DNA from: Pseudomonadota bacterium
GTDB lineage: Bacteria; Pseudomonadota; Gammaproteobacteria; Steroidobacterales; Steroidobacteraceae
Reading direction: 5' to 3'
DNA: 13,169 nt
Assembly (NCBI GenBank): GCA_021805275.1
Contig: JAJZFQ010000066.1
Location: forward strand, 1 to 13,169
Part shown: positions 6,365 through 13,169 of the stretch, in pieces
How positions within the stretch are numbered: position 1 is the stretch's first letter
Layout of the letters: each line of letters opens with the position of its first letter
The notes under the pieces: model-generated
Told to the model about the DNA's origin: nothing
The model's database searches: none
What the model saw: only the letters and a program-made list of their open reading frames with translations
Translations under genes and position numbers: made by a program

Positions 6365-7254
6365 GCGATACGTCGTCGATCTCCGCGGCGCGCGACCCGC
6401 ACGTCAACTTTGCGTACCTCGATGAGCGTACCAAGCGCATGATCCGCCGCACCCTGCTCAAGGCGGTGTGTATTCCCGGTCACCAGGTGCCGTTTGGTTC
6501 GCGCGAGATGCCGTTGCCGTATGGCTGGGGAACCGGCGGTATCCAGGTCACGGCAGCCATTCTCGGGCCCACCGACACTTTGAAGGTCATCGATCAGGGC
6601 TCCGATGACACCGTGAATGCGGTGAACATCCGCCGCTTCTTCCAGCGCACCGCGGGTGTCGCGGTCACCACCGATACCACAGCCGCGGACATCATCCAGA
6701 CCCGGCACCGGATTCCCGAAACCCCGCTGCGCGAGGGCCAGATCCTCGTGTATCAGGTGCCGGCGCCTGAGCCGTTGCAGCGGCTCGAGCCGCGCCGCAG
6801 CGAGACCCGCACGCTGCACGGGCTCGCCGAGTACGGCCTGATGCACGTGAAACTCTACGAAGACATCGCCCGCTACGGCCACATCGCCACGACCTACGAC
6901 TATCCGGTGCTGGTCAACGAGCGGTATGTCATGTCGCCCTCACCGATTCCGAAATTCGACAATCCCAAGATGCACCGCTCCCGAGCCCTGCAGCTGTTCG
7001 GCGCCGGCCGCGAGAAGCGCATCTACGCCGTCCCGCCCTACACTGCGGTCACCAGCCTCGCTTTTGACGATCACCCCTTCTCGATTCAGCGCTGGGCGAG
7101 CGCCTGCGCTCTGTGCGGTGCCGCGGACAGCTTCCTCGACGAATGGGTCACGGACGACCGCGGCACGAGGATGTTCGTCTGTTCCGACTCGCACTATTGC
7201 GCCACTCGGCAAGCGCGCGCGACGGCCCCAGAGCCCTCCCATGGCTCGAAGTGA
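6361..7254 (+). CDS. phnJ: C-P lyase PhnJ, radical SAM-type catalytic subunit
   Basis: The enzyme that breaks the C-P bond: a [4Fe-4S] cluster cleaves S-adenosylmethionine to start a glycyl/thiyl radical reaction, releasing a hydrocarbon and a cyclic ribose phosphate. The product has 297 residues, with about eight more at the N-terminus than the E. coli protein. The cluster ligands are C249, C252, C274 and C280 in the exact C-X2-C-X21-C-X5-C spacing of PhnJ. The radical glycine is Gly40 in IPGHQVPF, followed by the invariant PYGWGTGGIQ. KFDNPKMHRSRALQLFGAGREKR is also family-typical; its recognisable core is LQLFGAGREKRIYAVPP. One oddity is Cys37, three residues before the radical glycine, where I recall Ala in E. 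coli. The stop lies 14 nt inside phnK. Confidence 0.97.
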   Translation: MSDTSSISAARDPHVNFAYLDERTKRMIRRTLLKAVCIPGHQVPFGSREMPLPYGWGTGGIQVTAAILGPTDTLKVIDQGSDDTVNAVNIRRFFQRTAGVAVTTDTTAADIIQTRHRIPETPLREGQILVYQVPAPEPLQRLEPRRSETRTLHGLAEYGLMHVKLYEDIARYGHIATTYDYPVLVNERYVMSPSPIPKFDNPKMHRSRALQLFGAGREKRIYAVPPYTAVTSLAFDDHPFSIQRWASACALCGAADSFLDEWVTDDRGTRMFVCSDSHYCATRQARATAPEPSHGSK

Positions 7255-8029
7255 TCTGAACGCCGCGCTCCTGCAGGTGCGCGCCGTGCGCCGATGCTAC
7301 GGCGCCCGAGCCGCGGTGGATCAGGTGTCCTTCGACTTGTGGCCCGGCGAGGTGCTGGCGATCGTCGGGGAGTCCGGGTCGGGCAAGAGCACGCTCTTGC
7401 AGGTTCTCGCCGGTCTGCACGCACCGGATGACGGTGAAGTGCTTTTCAACCTGCGCGACGGCGGGGTGCACGACATCTACCGCCTCACCGAGGGACAGCG
7501 CCGCGCGCTCACCCGAACCGATTGGGGCCTGGTGCACCAGAGTGCCGCGGACGGACTGCGTATGAACGTCTCGGCCGGCGCCAACGTGGTCGAGCGGCCC
7601 ATGGCGCTCGGCGAACGTCACTACGGCCGGCTGCGCCGGTTGGCGCTCGAGTGGCTCGAGCGCGTCGAAATCGATCCGAGCCGCATCGACGATACGCCGG
7701 CAACATTCTCAGGGGGCATGCGTCAGCGACTGCAGATCGCCCGCAACTTGGTGACGCTACCGCGACTTGTCTTCCTCGATGAGCCGACTTCGGGCCTCGA
7801 CGTGTCGGTGCAGGCCACGCTGCTCGATCTGCTGCGCCAGCTCACTCGCCAGCTTGGACTCGCCGCCGTGCTGGTCACCCACGACCTGGCGGTTGCGCGA
7901 CTGCTGGCGGACCGCATGATGGTCATGCAGGGCGGCCGGGTCGTCGAGGCGGGGCTCACCGACCAACTGCTCGATGATCCGTCCCACCCCTACACCCAGC
8001 TGCTCGTAGCCTCGGTGCTGCCGCCATGA
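7241..8029 (+). CDS. phnK: C-P lyase ATP-binding subunit PhnK
   Basis: ABC-type ATPase of 262 residues that binds the PhnGHIJ core through PhnJ rather than serving a membrane transporter. All ATPase motifs are present: Walker A GESGSGKST at 43-51, the ABC signature FSGGMRQ at 156-162, Walker B LVFLDEP with Asp180/Glu181, and the switch histidine His214 in VTHDLA. The C-terminal DPSHPYTQLLVASVL resembles oligopeptide-transporter ATPases, as is normal for PhnK. The ATG at 7241 lies 14 nt inside phnJ, so translation of the two is likely coupled; no good ribosome site is seen. The frame stays open far upstream through phnJ, but that part is arginine-rich shadow sequence. The stop overlaps phnL by 4 nt. 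Confidence 0.95.
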   Translation: MARSDLNAALLQVRAVRRCYGARAAVDQVSFDLWPGEVLAIVGESGSGKSTLLQVLAGLHAPDDGEVLFNLRDGGVHDIYRLTEGQRRALTRTDWGLVHQSAADGLRMNVSAGANVVERPMALGERHYGRLRRLALEWLERVEIDPSRIDDTPATFSGGMRQRLQIARNLVTLPRLVFLDEPTSGLDVSVQATLLDLLRQLTRQLGLAAVLVTHDLAVARLLADRMMVMQGGRVVEAGLTDQLLDDPSHPYTQLLVASVLPP

Positions 8030-8796
8030 ACGACTCCGCCGCACCGAGGCTGCCGCTCTTGCAGCTCGAGGCAGTCGCCAAGCAGTTCACCCTGCACCAT
8101 CAGCATGGGGTGGTGCTGCGCGTCCTGGAGAACGTCCACCTCAGCATCCACCCGGGTGAGTGCGTGGTCCTCGATGGGCCCTCCGGGACCGGCAAGAGCA
8201 CGCTGCTGAAGCTGATCTATGCGAACTATCGCGCCAGCGCCGGGCGTATCCGGCTGTTCCCCGGGACGCCAGAGGAACTGGAACTCACCGGCGCCGCGCC
8301 GCGCGCCCTCGTCGCCGCCCGACGCGACGCCATCGGCTACGTCAGCCAGTTCCTGCGCGTCATTCCGCGGATTGCGGCACTGGACATCGTGGCCGAGCCG
8401 CTCGTCGGCCCTGAAGAACCGGACGGCTGCGCCCCTCTGCGGCGCATCTTGGCACCAGACCGCGAGGCGCTGCAGGGCGCACGGGCCGAAGCCGGACAGT
8501 GGCTGCAGCGCCTGAACATCGGCCGACAGTTGTGGCCCCTGCCCCCGGCAACATTCTCCGGCGGTGAGCAGCAGCGCATCAATGTGGCCCGCAGCCTGAT
8601 CAAACCGCGCCCCCTGCTGCTCCTCGATGAGCCGACCGCATCCCTCGATGCCGCCAACACCGCTGTGGTGCTGGAGATGATCAACGAAGCTCGGGCGCGC
8701 GGCGCGGCGATCATCGGTGTGTTCCACGATCCGAGGATTTCGGAACAAGTGGCGACGCGCCGAGTCCACATCGAGCCGTTCAGGAGTGCGCCATGA
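8026..8796 (+). CDS. phnL: C-P lyase ATP-binding subunit PhnL
   Basis: Second ABC-type ATPase of the system, required with PhnG, PhnH and PhnI to make the ribosyl phosphonate. It has Walker A GPSGTGKST at 51-59, the Q-loop region YVSQFLRVIPRIAALDIV, which is diagnostic of PhnL in its core VSQFLRVIPRI, the signature FSGGEQQR from residue 177, Walker B LLLLDEP with Asp201/Glu202, and a switch histidine in GVFHDPRI. At 256 residues it is longer than the 226 or so I recall for E. coli. The extra length is mainly a stretch after LVGPEEPDG (about residues 129-145) before the signature helix. The ATG overlaps the phnK stop by 4 nt, and its own end overlaps phnM by 4 nt. Confidence 0.95.
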   Translation: MNDSAAPRLPLLQLEAVAKQFTLHHQHGVVLRVLENVHLSIHPGECVVLDGPSGTGKSTLLKLIYANYRASAGRIRLFPGTPEELELTGAAPRALVAARRDAIGYVSQFLRVIPRIAALDIVAEPLVGPEEPDGCAPLRRILAPDREALQGARAEAGQWLQRLNIGRQLWPLPPATFSGGEQQRINVARSLIKPRPLLLLDEPTASLDAANTAVVLEMINEARARGAAIIGVFHDPRISEQVATRRVHIEPFRSAP

Positions 8797-9947
8797 GCGC
8801 GACGCTGATCACCAACGCCCGCTTGGTGCTCGAGAACGAGATCCTGCTCGGCACGCTCGGATTCGACGCAGCGGGCATCACATCGATCGATACCGGTCGC
8901 ACATCGGTCCCGGGCGCACTCGACCTTGAGGGCGATCTGCTCGCCCCCGGACTGATCGAGCTGCACACCGACAATCTGGAACGGCATCTGATGCCCCGGC
9001 CCAAGGTGAGCTGGGCGGAAGTTCCCGCCCTGCTGGCGCATGATGCGGAAGTGGCTTGCGCCGGCATCACCACCGTTCTCGATGCGCTCGGCGTCGGCGA
9101 GACGGACAGCGACAGCGTGCGCGGCAGCGCCTGGGACACTCTGCTGGCGAGCCTGCAGCACTGCAGCGAGCAAGATGCTCTGCGTGCCGAGCACTTCCTG
9201 CACGTGCGCTGCGAGCTGCCGGCGCCCAACACCATCGAGCTGTTCGAGCCGTTTCACGGTCACCCGCGCCTGTGTCTCGTATCATTGATGGATCACACGC
9301 CGGGCCAGCGCCAGTGGGAGAACGTCGAGCATGCGCGCATCTACTACACGGGCAAGAAGGGATGGAGCGCGGCAAAATACGAGGCGAGAGTGGCCGATGC
9401 CATGGACATGCAGCGCCGCTATGCCGAACCGCACCGTCAGCATTTCGTCGACTACTGCCGCCGCCATGACATCGCCCTGGCGAGCCATGACGACACCACC
9501 GCCGAGCACGTGCAGGAGGCCTACCGCGACGGGGCCGTGATCTGCGAGTTCCCGACGACCCGACAGGCTGCGCAGGCCGCACGGGCCCTCGGTCTTGCCA
9601 CGGTCCTCGGCGGCCCGAACGTGGTGCGCGGCGGCTCGCATTCCGGGAATGTTGCGGCCGCGGAGCTGGCCCGCGACGGACTGCTCGACATCCTGTCGTC
9701 CGATTACGTACCGGGCAGTCTGGTCAGCGCCGTATTCGCCTTGCACGACCAACTGAAACTCCCGCTCGCCCGGTGCTTTGGGATGGTCACGCGCCAGCCG
9801 GCCCACGCACTCGGACTGAACGACCGGGGGCGGCTCGCCGTCGGGTTACGCGCCGATCTGGTCCGCATCCGCCCCTTGCGCACTGAGGAGAGTCGCGTCC
9901 AACCGCTGGTACGCACGCTGTGGCGCCAGGGCCGCCAGGTCGCCTGA
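8793..9947 (+). CDS. phnM: Triphosphoribosyl phosphonate diphosphohydrolase PhnM
   Basis: Amidohydrolase-superfamily enzyme of 384 residues (family about 378) that removes pyrophosphate from 5-triphosphoribosyl 1-phosphonate, giving the substrate of PhnJ. Metal-site motifs are intact: H58-T-D60-N-L-E63 followed by PRPKVSW, H232-D-D in ALASHDDTTAEHV, and Asp304 in LSSDYVPGS. The N-terminal ITNARLVLENEILLG and the C-terminal GRLAVGLRADLVRI are the beta-sandwich ends typical of amidohydrolases. AGGAG at 8782-8786 gives a good ribosome site 6 nt before the ATG, and the start overlaps phnL by 4 nt. It is the last strictly coupled gene of the run; the acyltransferase follows 61 nt later on the same strand. 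Confidence 0.96.
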   Translation: MSATLITNARLVLENEILLGTLGFDAAGITSIDTGRTSVPGALDLEGDLLAPGLIELHTDNLERHLMPRPKVSWAEVPALLAHDAEVACAGITTVLDALGVGETDSDSVRGSAWDTLLASLQHCSEQDALRAEHFLHVRCELPAPNTIELFEPFHGHPRLCLVSLMDHTPGQRQWENVEHARIYYTGKKGWSAAKYEARVADAMDMQRRYAEPHRQHFVDYCRRHDIALASHDDTTAEHVQEAYRDGAVICEFPTTRQAAQAARALGLATVLGGPNVVRGGSHSGNVAAAELARDGLLDILSSDYVPGSLVSAVFALHDQLKLPLARCFGMVTRQPAHALGLNDRGRLAVGLRADLVRIRPLRTEESRVQPLVRTLWRQGRQVA

Positions 9948-10008
9948 GCGCATCGGCCCGTGCTCGTCGCAACTCGATATTCCGCGGTCCACACCCCTCT
10001 CGGCACCC

Positions 10009-10668
10009 ATGCAGCGCATTAACTGCGGCACGCCGCCCAATCCCTGGTCCGCCGGTCGCGCGATCCGACCGGCCCCCGAGATCGACCCGACCGCCTGGGT
10101 GAGCGAGTCGGACTTCGGGCGCTACACCTACCTCGGACCGCGCTCCAGCGTCGCGCACAGTCAATTCGAGGATTGGAGTTATGCCATGGGGGACAACCAG
10201 ATCCTCCATGCGCGCATCGGTAAGTTTTGCAACATCGCGACGGGCGTGCGCATCAATCCGAGCAATCACCCCTGGTGGCGCGCGACGCTGCATCACCTGA
10301 CCTACCGTAGCCAATCCTATGGCTTCGCGCTGCCGGACGATGTGGACTTCTTCGCCTGGCGTGCACGCGACGCGGTCACGATCGGGCCCGATGTGTGGAT
10401 CGGCCACAATGCGCTCATCATGCCCGGGGTCACCATCGGCGCCGGCGCGGCGGTCGGCAGCGCGGCCGTGGTCACGCACGACGTGCCGCCGTTTGCCATG
10501 GTCGTCGGCGTGCCCGCACGCGTACTGCGCATGCGGTGTGATTCGCGCACGGCCGAGCGTCTGCTCGAGCTCGCGTGGTGGGACTGGGCGGACTCTCGCC
10601 TGCGGGATGCGTTGCCCGATCTGCGCGCTCTGGACATCGAGACGTTCGCGAACAAATACGGGCGCTGA
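10009..10668 (+). CDS. Phosphonate-operon hexapeptide-repeat acyltransferase
   Basis: Left-handed beta-helix acyltransferase of 219 residues, of the xenobiotic/chloramphenicol acetyltransferase branch; this subgroup is regularly found beside C-P lyase genes. Hexapeptide-type turns run from about residue 25 and again through VTIGPDVWIGHNALIMPGVTIGAGAAVGSAAVVTHDV (best seen in VWIGHNALIMPGVTIG). Between them is an inserted loop, NPSNHPWWRA, whose His87 is the expected general base. VVGVPARVLRMR and a C-terminal helical segment close it. The inferred role is acetyl-CoA-dependent N-acetylation of aminoalkylphosphonates, replacing PhnO, or modification of a pathway product; the substrate is not shown by sequence. 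It starts 61 nt after phnM with no good ribosome site ahead of its only plausible ATG, and probably belongs to the same transcript. Confidence 0.88.
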   Translation: MQRINCGTPPNPWSAGRAIRPAPEIDPTAWVSESDFGRYTYLGPRSSVAHSQFEDWSYAMGDNQILHARIGKFCNIATGVRINPSNHPWWRATLHHLTYRSQSYGFALPDDVDFFAWRARDAVTIGPDVWIGHNALIMPGVTIGAGAAVGSAAVVTHDVPPFAMVVGVPARVLRMRCDSRTAERLLELAWWDWADSRLRDALPDLRALDIETFANKYGR

Positions 10669-10751
10669 CTCTGGCCGGAGACCACGGCGCGCACCGAAGC
10701 TCGTTGCGCTTCACATATCGGTCACGTTGAGCACCTACCATCGAGCGGGAC

Positions 10752-10778
10752 GTCGGCTGAAATTCTCATTCAACCGAC
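10752..10778. repeat. Inverted repeat, 10-bp arms with 7-nt loop
   Basis: GTCGGCTGAA (10752-10761) pairs with TTCAACCGAC (10769-10778) at 9 of 10 positions around the loop ATTCTCA. There is no T-run on either side, so it is not a standard intrinsic terminator. It could be an operator, an RNA-processing or stabilising hairpin, or a terminator without a U-tract. Confidence 0.55.
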
Positions 10779-10964
10779 CGACGAACCACAACGCAACGTC
10801 GGTGTGACGAGTTCGCGAAGCATATCCGCTGCGCGTCAACATTCAACGCGTGGGGAATTCTGCCCATCCCAGAGCAGAGCTCCACCATGAGCCGAAGGCG
10901 CGGCCCGCGGAGCGCTCGAGCATCTTGCACCGGGCGGATCATTCGCCCGCGCCGGCGGCGGACC

Positions 10965-10971
10965 GGAGGAG
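10965..10971 (+). promoter_or_regulatory. Strong ribosome binding site deciding a GTG start
   Basis: GGAGGAG lies 7 nt before the GTG at 10979, the best Shine-Dalgarno in the window. It sets the start of the MFS gene there rather than at the in-frame ATG 43 codons upstream (10850). Confidence 0.8.
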
Positions 10972-10978
10972 TCGGATC

Positions 10979-12406
10979 GTGACGCAGATCGAGTCCTACC
11001 TTGATGAACTCAGTCCGAGGCGGGCGCACGTGCGCTTGATCTTCAGTTCCGGCCTAGGCGTTTTCCTCGACGGATACGACTCGGCGATGATGGCCGTGGC
11101 CATCGTGTTCATCGCCCCCGCCTGGCACCTGACACCGGCGGCGCTCGGCCTGCTGGCCGCCTCCACGCTGCTCGGGGCGATGATCGGGGGAGGCGTCGGC
11201 GGACGATGCGCCGATCTGTATGGACGCAAGTGGCTCTATATGATCGACATTGCGACCTTCTTCGTCGCGGCGCTGCTGTCCGCGGTCGCATGGAACTTCG
11301 CCTCCCTGTTCATCTTCCGCATGCTGGTCGGTGTCGGTATCGGTATCGACTACCCGCTGAGCGCGACCTTCCTGGCGGAGTTCGCACCGCGCACACGGCG
11401 CGGCTCGATGATGACGTGGTCGTTCGGCTTGTTCTTCTATGCCGGCAGCGTCGCGGCGATGCTCGTCGGCTTTCTGCTCGCGCACTTCGGTCCGGACGCC
11501 TGGCGCTTTCTGTTCGCCTCCGGAGCGGTGCCGGCGCTCGCGCTGCTGATCCTGCGTCGGACGCTGCCGGAGTCGCCGCGCTGGCTGCTGCGCCAGCGCA
11601 AACCCGATCAAGCCATGGCCGCCTTGCGCAGATTCCACCCGGACGCCGACCTCGGGGAGCTGCCCGCCGACGACGGAGCACACGTCGGCCGAGAGAGTGC
11701 CCCTCAGGGCCGCTGGCGCGAGCTGTTCACGCGGCCGTACCTGCGGCGGACCGCCCTGATCACCTTGCCGTGGTTCCTGATGGACATGGTGGATTACGGC
11801 TTCAGCATCTACATTCCGACGCTCCTGCTCGCGTTCGGCATGCGGTCTTTCGGCGGCAGTATCCTGCTCTCGGCCGCACTGTCGAGCCTCGGCACGCTGG
11901 GCTTTGTGTTCGTCGCTGGCTGGATCGAACGCTGTGGCAGGATCCGCGCCCAAAGCATGGGCTTTCTCGGCCTCGCCGCCGGCATGGCCGCCCTGGGACT
12001 GATCTCCATGAGCGGCACGGGCGCGATCGTTCCGATCGCCGCGTGCATCCTGTTCGTGAAACTCGCCAACGCGTTCCCGGACATCACCACATGGGTCCTC
12101 CCGGTCGAGCTGTATCCGACCGACCTGCGTGCCTCGGCGCACGGACTGGCCACGTCGTTTTCGCGGATCGGCGCGGCCACGAGCGTCTTTCTCTTCCCGA
12201 TCCTGCAGCGCGCATGGGGGATCGGACCGTTGCTGCTGGTGATCGCAGCCGCTCAGCTGGCCGCCTCCCTCCTGACGGTGCTGACCGGCCAGGAATCGGC
12301 CGGCCGCAGCCTGGAGGAGATCGCACGGGGACCCTCCCGACCCTCCGTGGTCCCGACCGCGCCCGCGCCGCGCGCACTGGCGGCGCCACTCTTGCCGGAA
12401 AAATAG
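10979..12406 (+). CDS. MFS transporter, possible phosphonate or phosphate-ester uptake
   Basis: Inner-membrane secondary transporter of the major facilitator superfamily, 475 residues from the GTG, with hydrophobic segments consistent with 12 helices. TM1 carries D31-G-Y-D34; the loop after TM2 has the MFS motif GGRCADLYGRK (Asp79, Arg83-Lys84); a PESPRW motif precedes the central loop, as in sugar/organic-ion porters. Two stretches recall Pho84-type phosphate:H+ symporters: GIGIDYPLSATFLAE in TM4 (Asp124) and WFLMDMVDYG in TM7 (Trp265, Asp269). The C-terminus is a Pro/Ala-rich cytoplasmic tail. No PhnCDE genes are seen, so uptake of a phosphonate by this protein is a reasonable inference. 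Aromatic acid or other organic anions are alternatives, since the motifs are shared widely. It follows the acyltransferase by 310 bp on the same strand. Confidence 0.85.
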   Translation: MTQIESYLDELSPRRAHVRLIFSSGLGVFLDGYDSAMMAVAIVFIAPAWHLTPAALGLLAASTLLGAMIGGGVGGRCADLYGRKWLYMIDIATFFVAALLSAVAWNFASLFIFRMLVGVGIGIDYPLSATFLAEFAPRTRRGSMMTWSFGLFFYAGSVAAMLVGFLLAHFGPDAWRFLFASGAVPALALLILRRTLPESPRWLLRQRKPDQAMAALRRFHPDADLGELPADDGAHVGRESAPQGRWRELFTRPYLRRTALITLPWFLMDMVDYGFSIYIPTLLLAFGMRSFGGSILLSAALSSLGTLGFVFVAGWIERCGRIRAQSMGFLGLAAGMAALGLISMSGTGAIVPIAACILFVKLANAFPDITTWVLPVELYPTDLRASAHGLATSFSRIGAATSVFLFPILQRAWGIGPLLLVIAAAQLAASLLTVLTGQESAGRSLEEIARGPSRPSVVPTAPAPRALAAPLLPEK

Positions 12407-12776
12407 GTGACGGCGCCGCCTACGGCCGTGCCGGCGTGTGACTTACGCACGCATGCATCGACTAAAATCGCGCTCGCTCCTCAGCTGCGCATTTTCGACA
12501 CCCAGCCCAGAGGCTAGCGCCTCCAAGTCGCTCGCGGGACAACGCCTGCCGCCTTTGATGACCCCGCCGTCACCGGCGTGGCGAATGCAATCGATCCATG
12601 TCCTGACCTACATGTCGAGCGTACCGACTGCCCTTCTCGCCCCGGGAATCTCCGTCAATGACGCTGCGTGCGCCTGGCGTTCGGCGGCATCATCACCAGG
12701 AACCTGATGGTTCATAGCAACCTGCCGCTGGTAAGCATCCTCCCTCCATTGAGGACCCGTGAACGGCGCCACATCA
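12407..12776. other. 370-bp stretch without a supportable gene
   Basis: It lies between the convergent ends of the MFS gene and the GT9-like gene. Short open frames here (for example 12438-12707 plus) have no recognisable protein character or ribosome site. Two 5-bp-stem hairpins are visible, GAGGC/GCCTC at 12510-12523 and GAACC/GGTTC at 12700-12713, neither followed by a T-run. No insertion-sequence ends, tRNA or repeats recognised. It could be a decayed gene, but I cannot identify a parent. Confidence 0.55.
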
Positions 12777-13169
12777 TCAATGCCCAAGCCACTCCCGCAA
12801 TGCCCTCACGATCCGGTCGATCACGTCGCGCCAATTGTCACGCTCTGGCTGCCGAAATAGCCTGCCGGTCGGATACCATGGCGTGTCGTCTCGATTCATC
12901 ATCCACCGATAATCCGGGCTGAACGGCAGCATCACCCAGACAGGCTTTGCCAGCGCGCCGGCTACGTGCGCCACACTAGTGTCCACACTGATTACCAGAT
13001 CCAAGCAATCGATCAACGCCGCGGTGTCCGAAAAATCGATCAGATCAGCCTGGTGCTGGTGGATTTGCGGATGCTGATTCAAGACTGGCAGATCACGCTG
13101 ACGATAGATCTTCTGCAAGGAATGCCATTCGACTTCCGGAATGATCATGGGCAGCAGCTCTTGGAGCGC
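12777..13169 (-). CDS. GT9-like glycosyltransferase domain of a TPR-type protein, N-terminal part beyond window
   Basis: C-terminal 130 codons of a gene that enters from the right edge; the frame is open through 13169, so the ATG at 13148 is probably internal. The sequence matches the heptosyltransferase-like (GT9) domain at the end of bacterial tetratricopeptide-repeat proteins: VEWHSLQK, then the sugar-nucleotide-binding stretch LIDCLDLVISVDTSVAHVAGAL, the Lys-Pro of AKPVWVMLPFSPDYRW, and DDTPWYPTGRLFRQ followed by a final helix ending in REWLGH. Such proteins are thought to glycosylate proteins or surface structures; the acceptor is unknown. Its G+C is clearly lower than the phn genes (62 of 120 bases over 13021-13140), which suggests a different origin. 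It is convergent with the MFS gene and shows no functional tie to phosphonate use. Confidence 0.85.
   Translation of the reverse strand, partial: ALQELLPMIIPEVEWHSLQKIYRQRDLPVLNQHPQIHQHQADLIDFSDTAALIDCLDLVISVDTSVAHVAGALAKPVWVMLPFSPDYRWMMNRDDTPWYPTGRLFRQPERDNWRDVIDRIVRALREWLGH

Larger units (their letters stand above)
10669..10978. other. 310-bp spacer between acyltransferase and MFS gene
   Basis: No gene supported. It holds the inverted repeat at 10752-10778, a smaller hairpin GAAGC/GCTTC (10696-10700 with 10708-10712) and the ribosome site of the MFS gene. The frame of the MFS gene is open back to an ATG at 10850, but the translation is hydrophilic and not transporter-like. A promoter for the MFS gene could lie here; I see no convincing -35/-10 pair. 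Confidence 0.6.

Noticed and set aside
8337..9263. Minus-strand open frame of 308 codons
   Set aside because: It is antisense to phnL/phnM; no motif, and it spans a gene junction.
11054..12441. Long open frames on both strands over the MFS gene
   Set aside because: Both are Arg/Gly/Ala-rich shadows; only the frame from 10979 gives regular membrane helices and MFS motifs.
12438..12922. Small plus-strand frames (12438-12707 and 12668-12922) as genes
   Set aside because: No ribosome site, no family resemblance, and the second runs into the antisense of the GT9-like gene.
1..13169. CRISPR arrays, tRNA/rRNA genes, insertion sequences, riboswitches
   Set aside because: No repeat-spacer pattern, cloverleaf, transposase domain or recognised aptamer was seen on reading both strands.

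Overview
The window is about two-thirds G+C over most of its length and carries a nearly complete carbon-phosphorus (C-P) lyase locus for using phosphonates as a phosphorus source. Gene content, start-codon use and operon style point to a high-GC Pseudomonadota (proteobacterial) chromosome. I cannot name a genus from sequence alone.

Left part, minus strand. The order of transcription is phnF (GntR/UTRA repressor), a DUF1045 predicted 2H phosphoesterase and phnN (ribose 1,5-bisphosphate phosphokinase), all overlapping. After a 98-nt gap comes an OmpR-type response regulator and an overlapping sensor histidine kinase that runs off the left edge. The kinase is read here directly from the minus strand.

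Centre, plus strand. A 74-bp divergent promoter region (4071-4144) holds one good and one degenerate HutC/PhnF-type operator. From it runs phnG-phnH-phnI-phnJ-phnK-phnL-phnM, with every junction overlapping except a 4-nt gap at phnH/phnI. The diagnostic residues are intact: the PhnJ C-X2-C-X21-C-X5-C cluster and radical glycine, the PhnK and PhnL ATPase motifs, and the PhnM metal-ligand motifs. A left-handed beta-helix acyltransferase of the type found in phn operons follows after 61 nt.

Right part. After a 310-bp spacer with a clear inverted repeat comes an MFS transporter. It starts at a GTG behind a near-perfect Shine-Dalgarno, and its motifs recall phosphate:H+ symporters. A 370-bp stretch with no supportable gene then leads to the C-terminal part of a GT9-like (TPR/glycosyltransferase) protein on the minus strand. 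That gene is distinctly lower in G+C.

How it fits together. PhnI with PhnG/H/L attaches the phosphonate to ribose of a nucleoside triphosphate, PhnM removes pyrophosphate, and PhnJ breaks the C-P bond to give a cyclic ribose phosphate. The DUF1045 protein is the likely stand-in for the absent PhnP, opening the cyclic phosphate. PhnN then makes PRPP. PhnCDE (ABC uptake), PhnO and PhnP are not in the window; the MFS protein, the hexapeptide acyltransferase and DUF1045 occupy the places where those functions would be expected. This is a variant of a known system rather than a wholly new one. The points worth following are the substitute parts, the operator architecture and the adjoining two-component pair.
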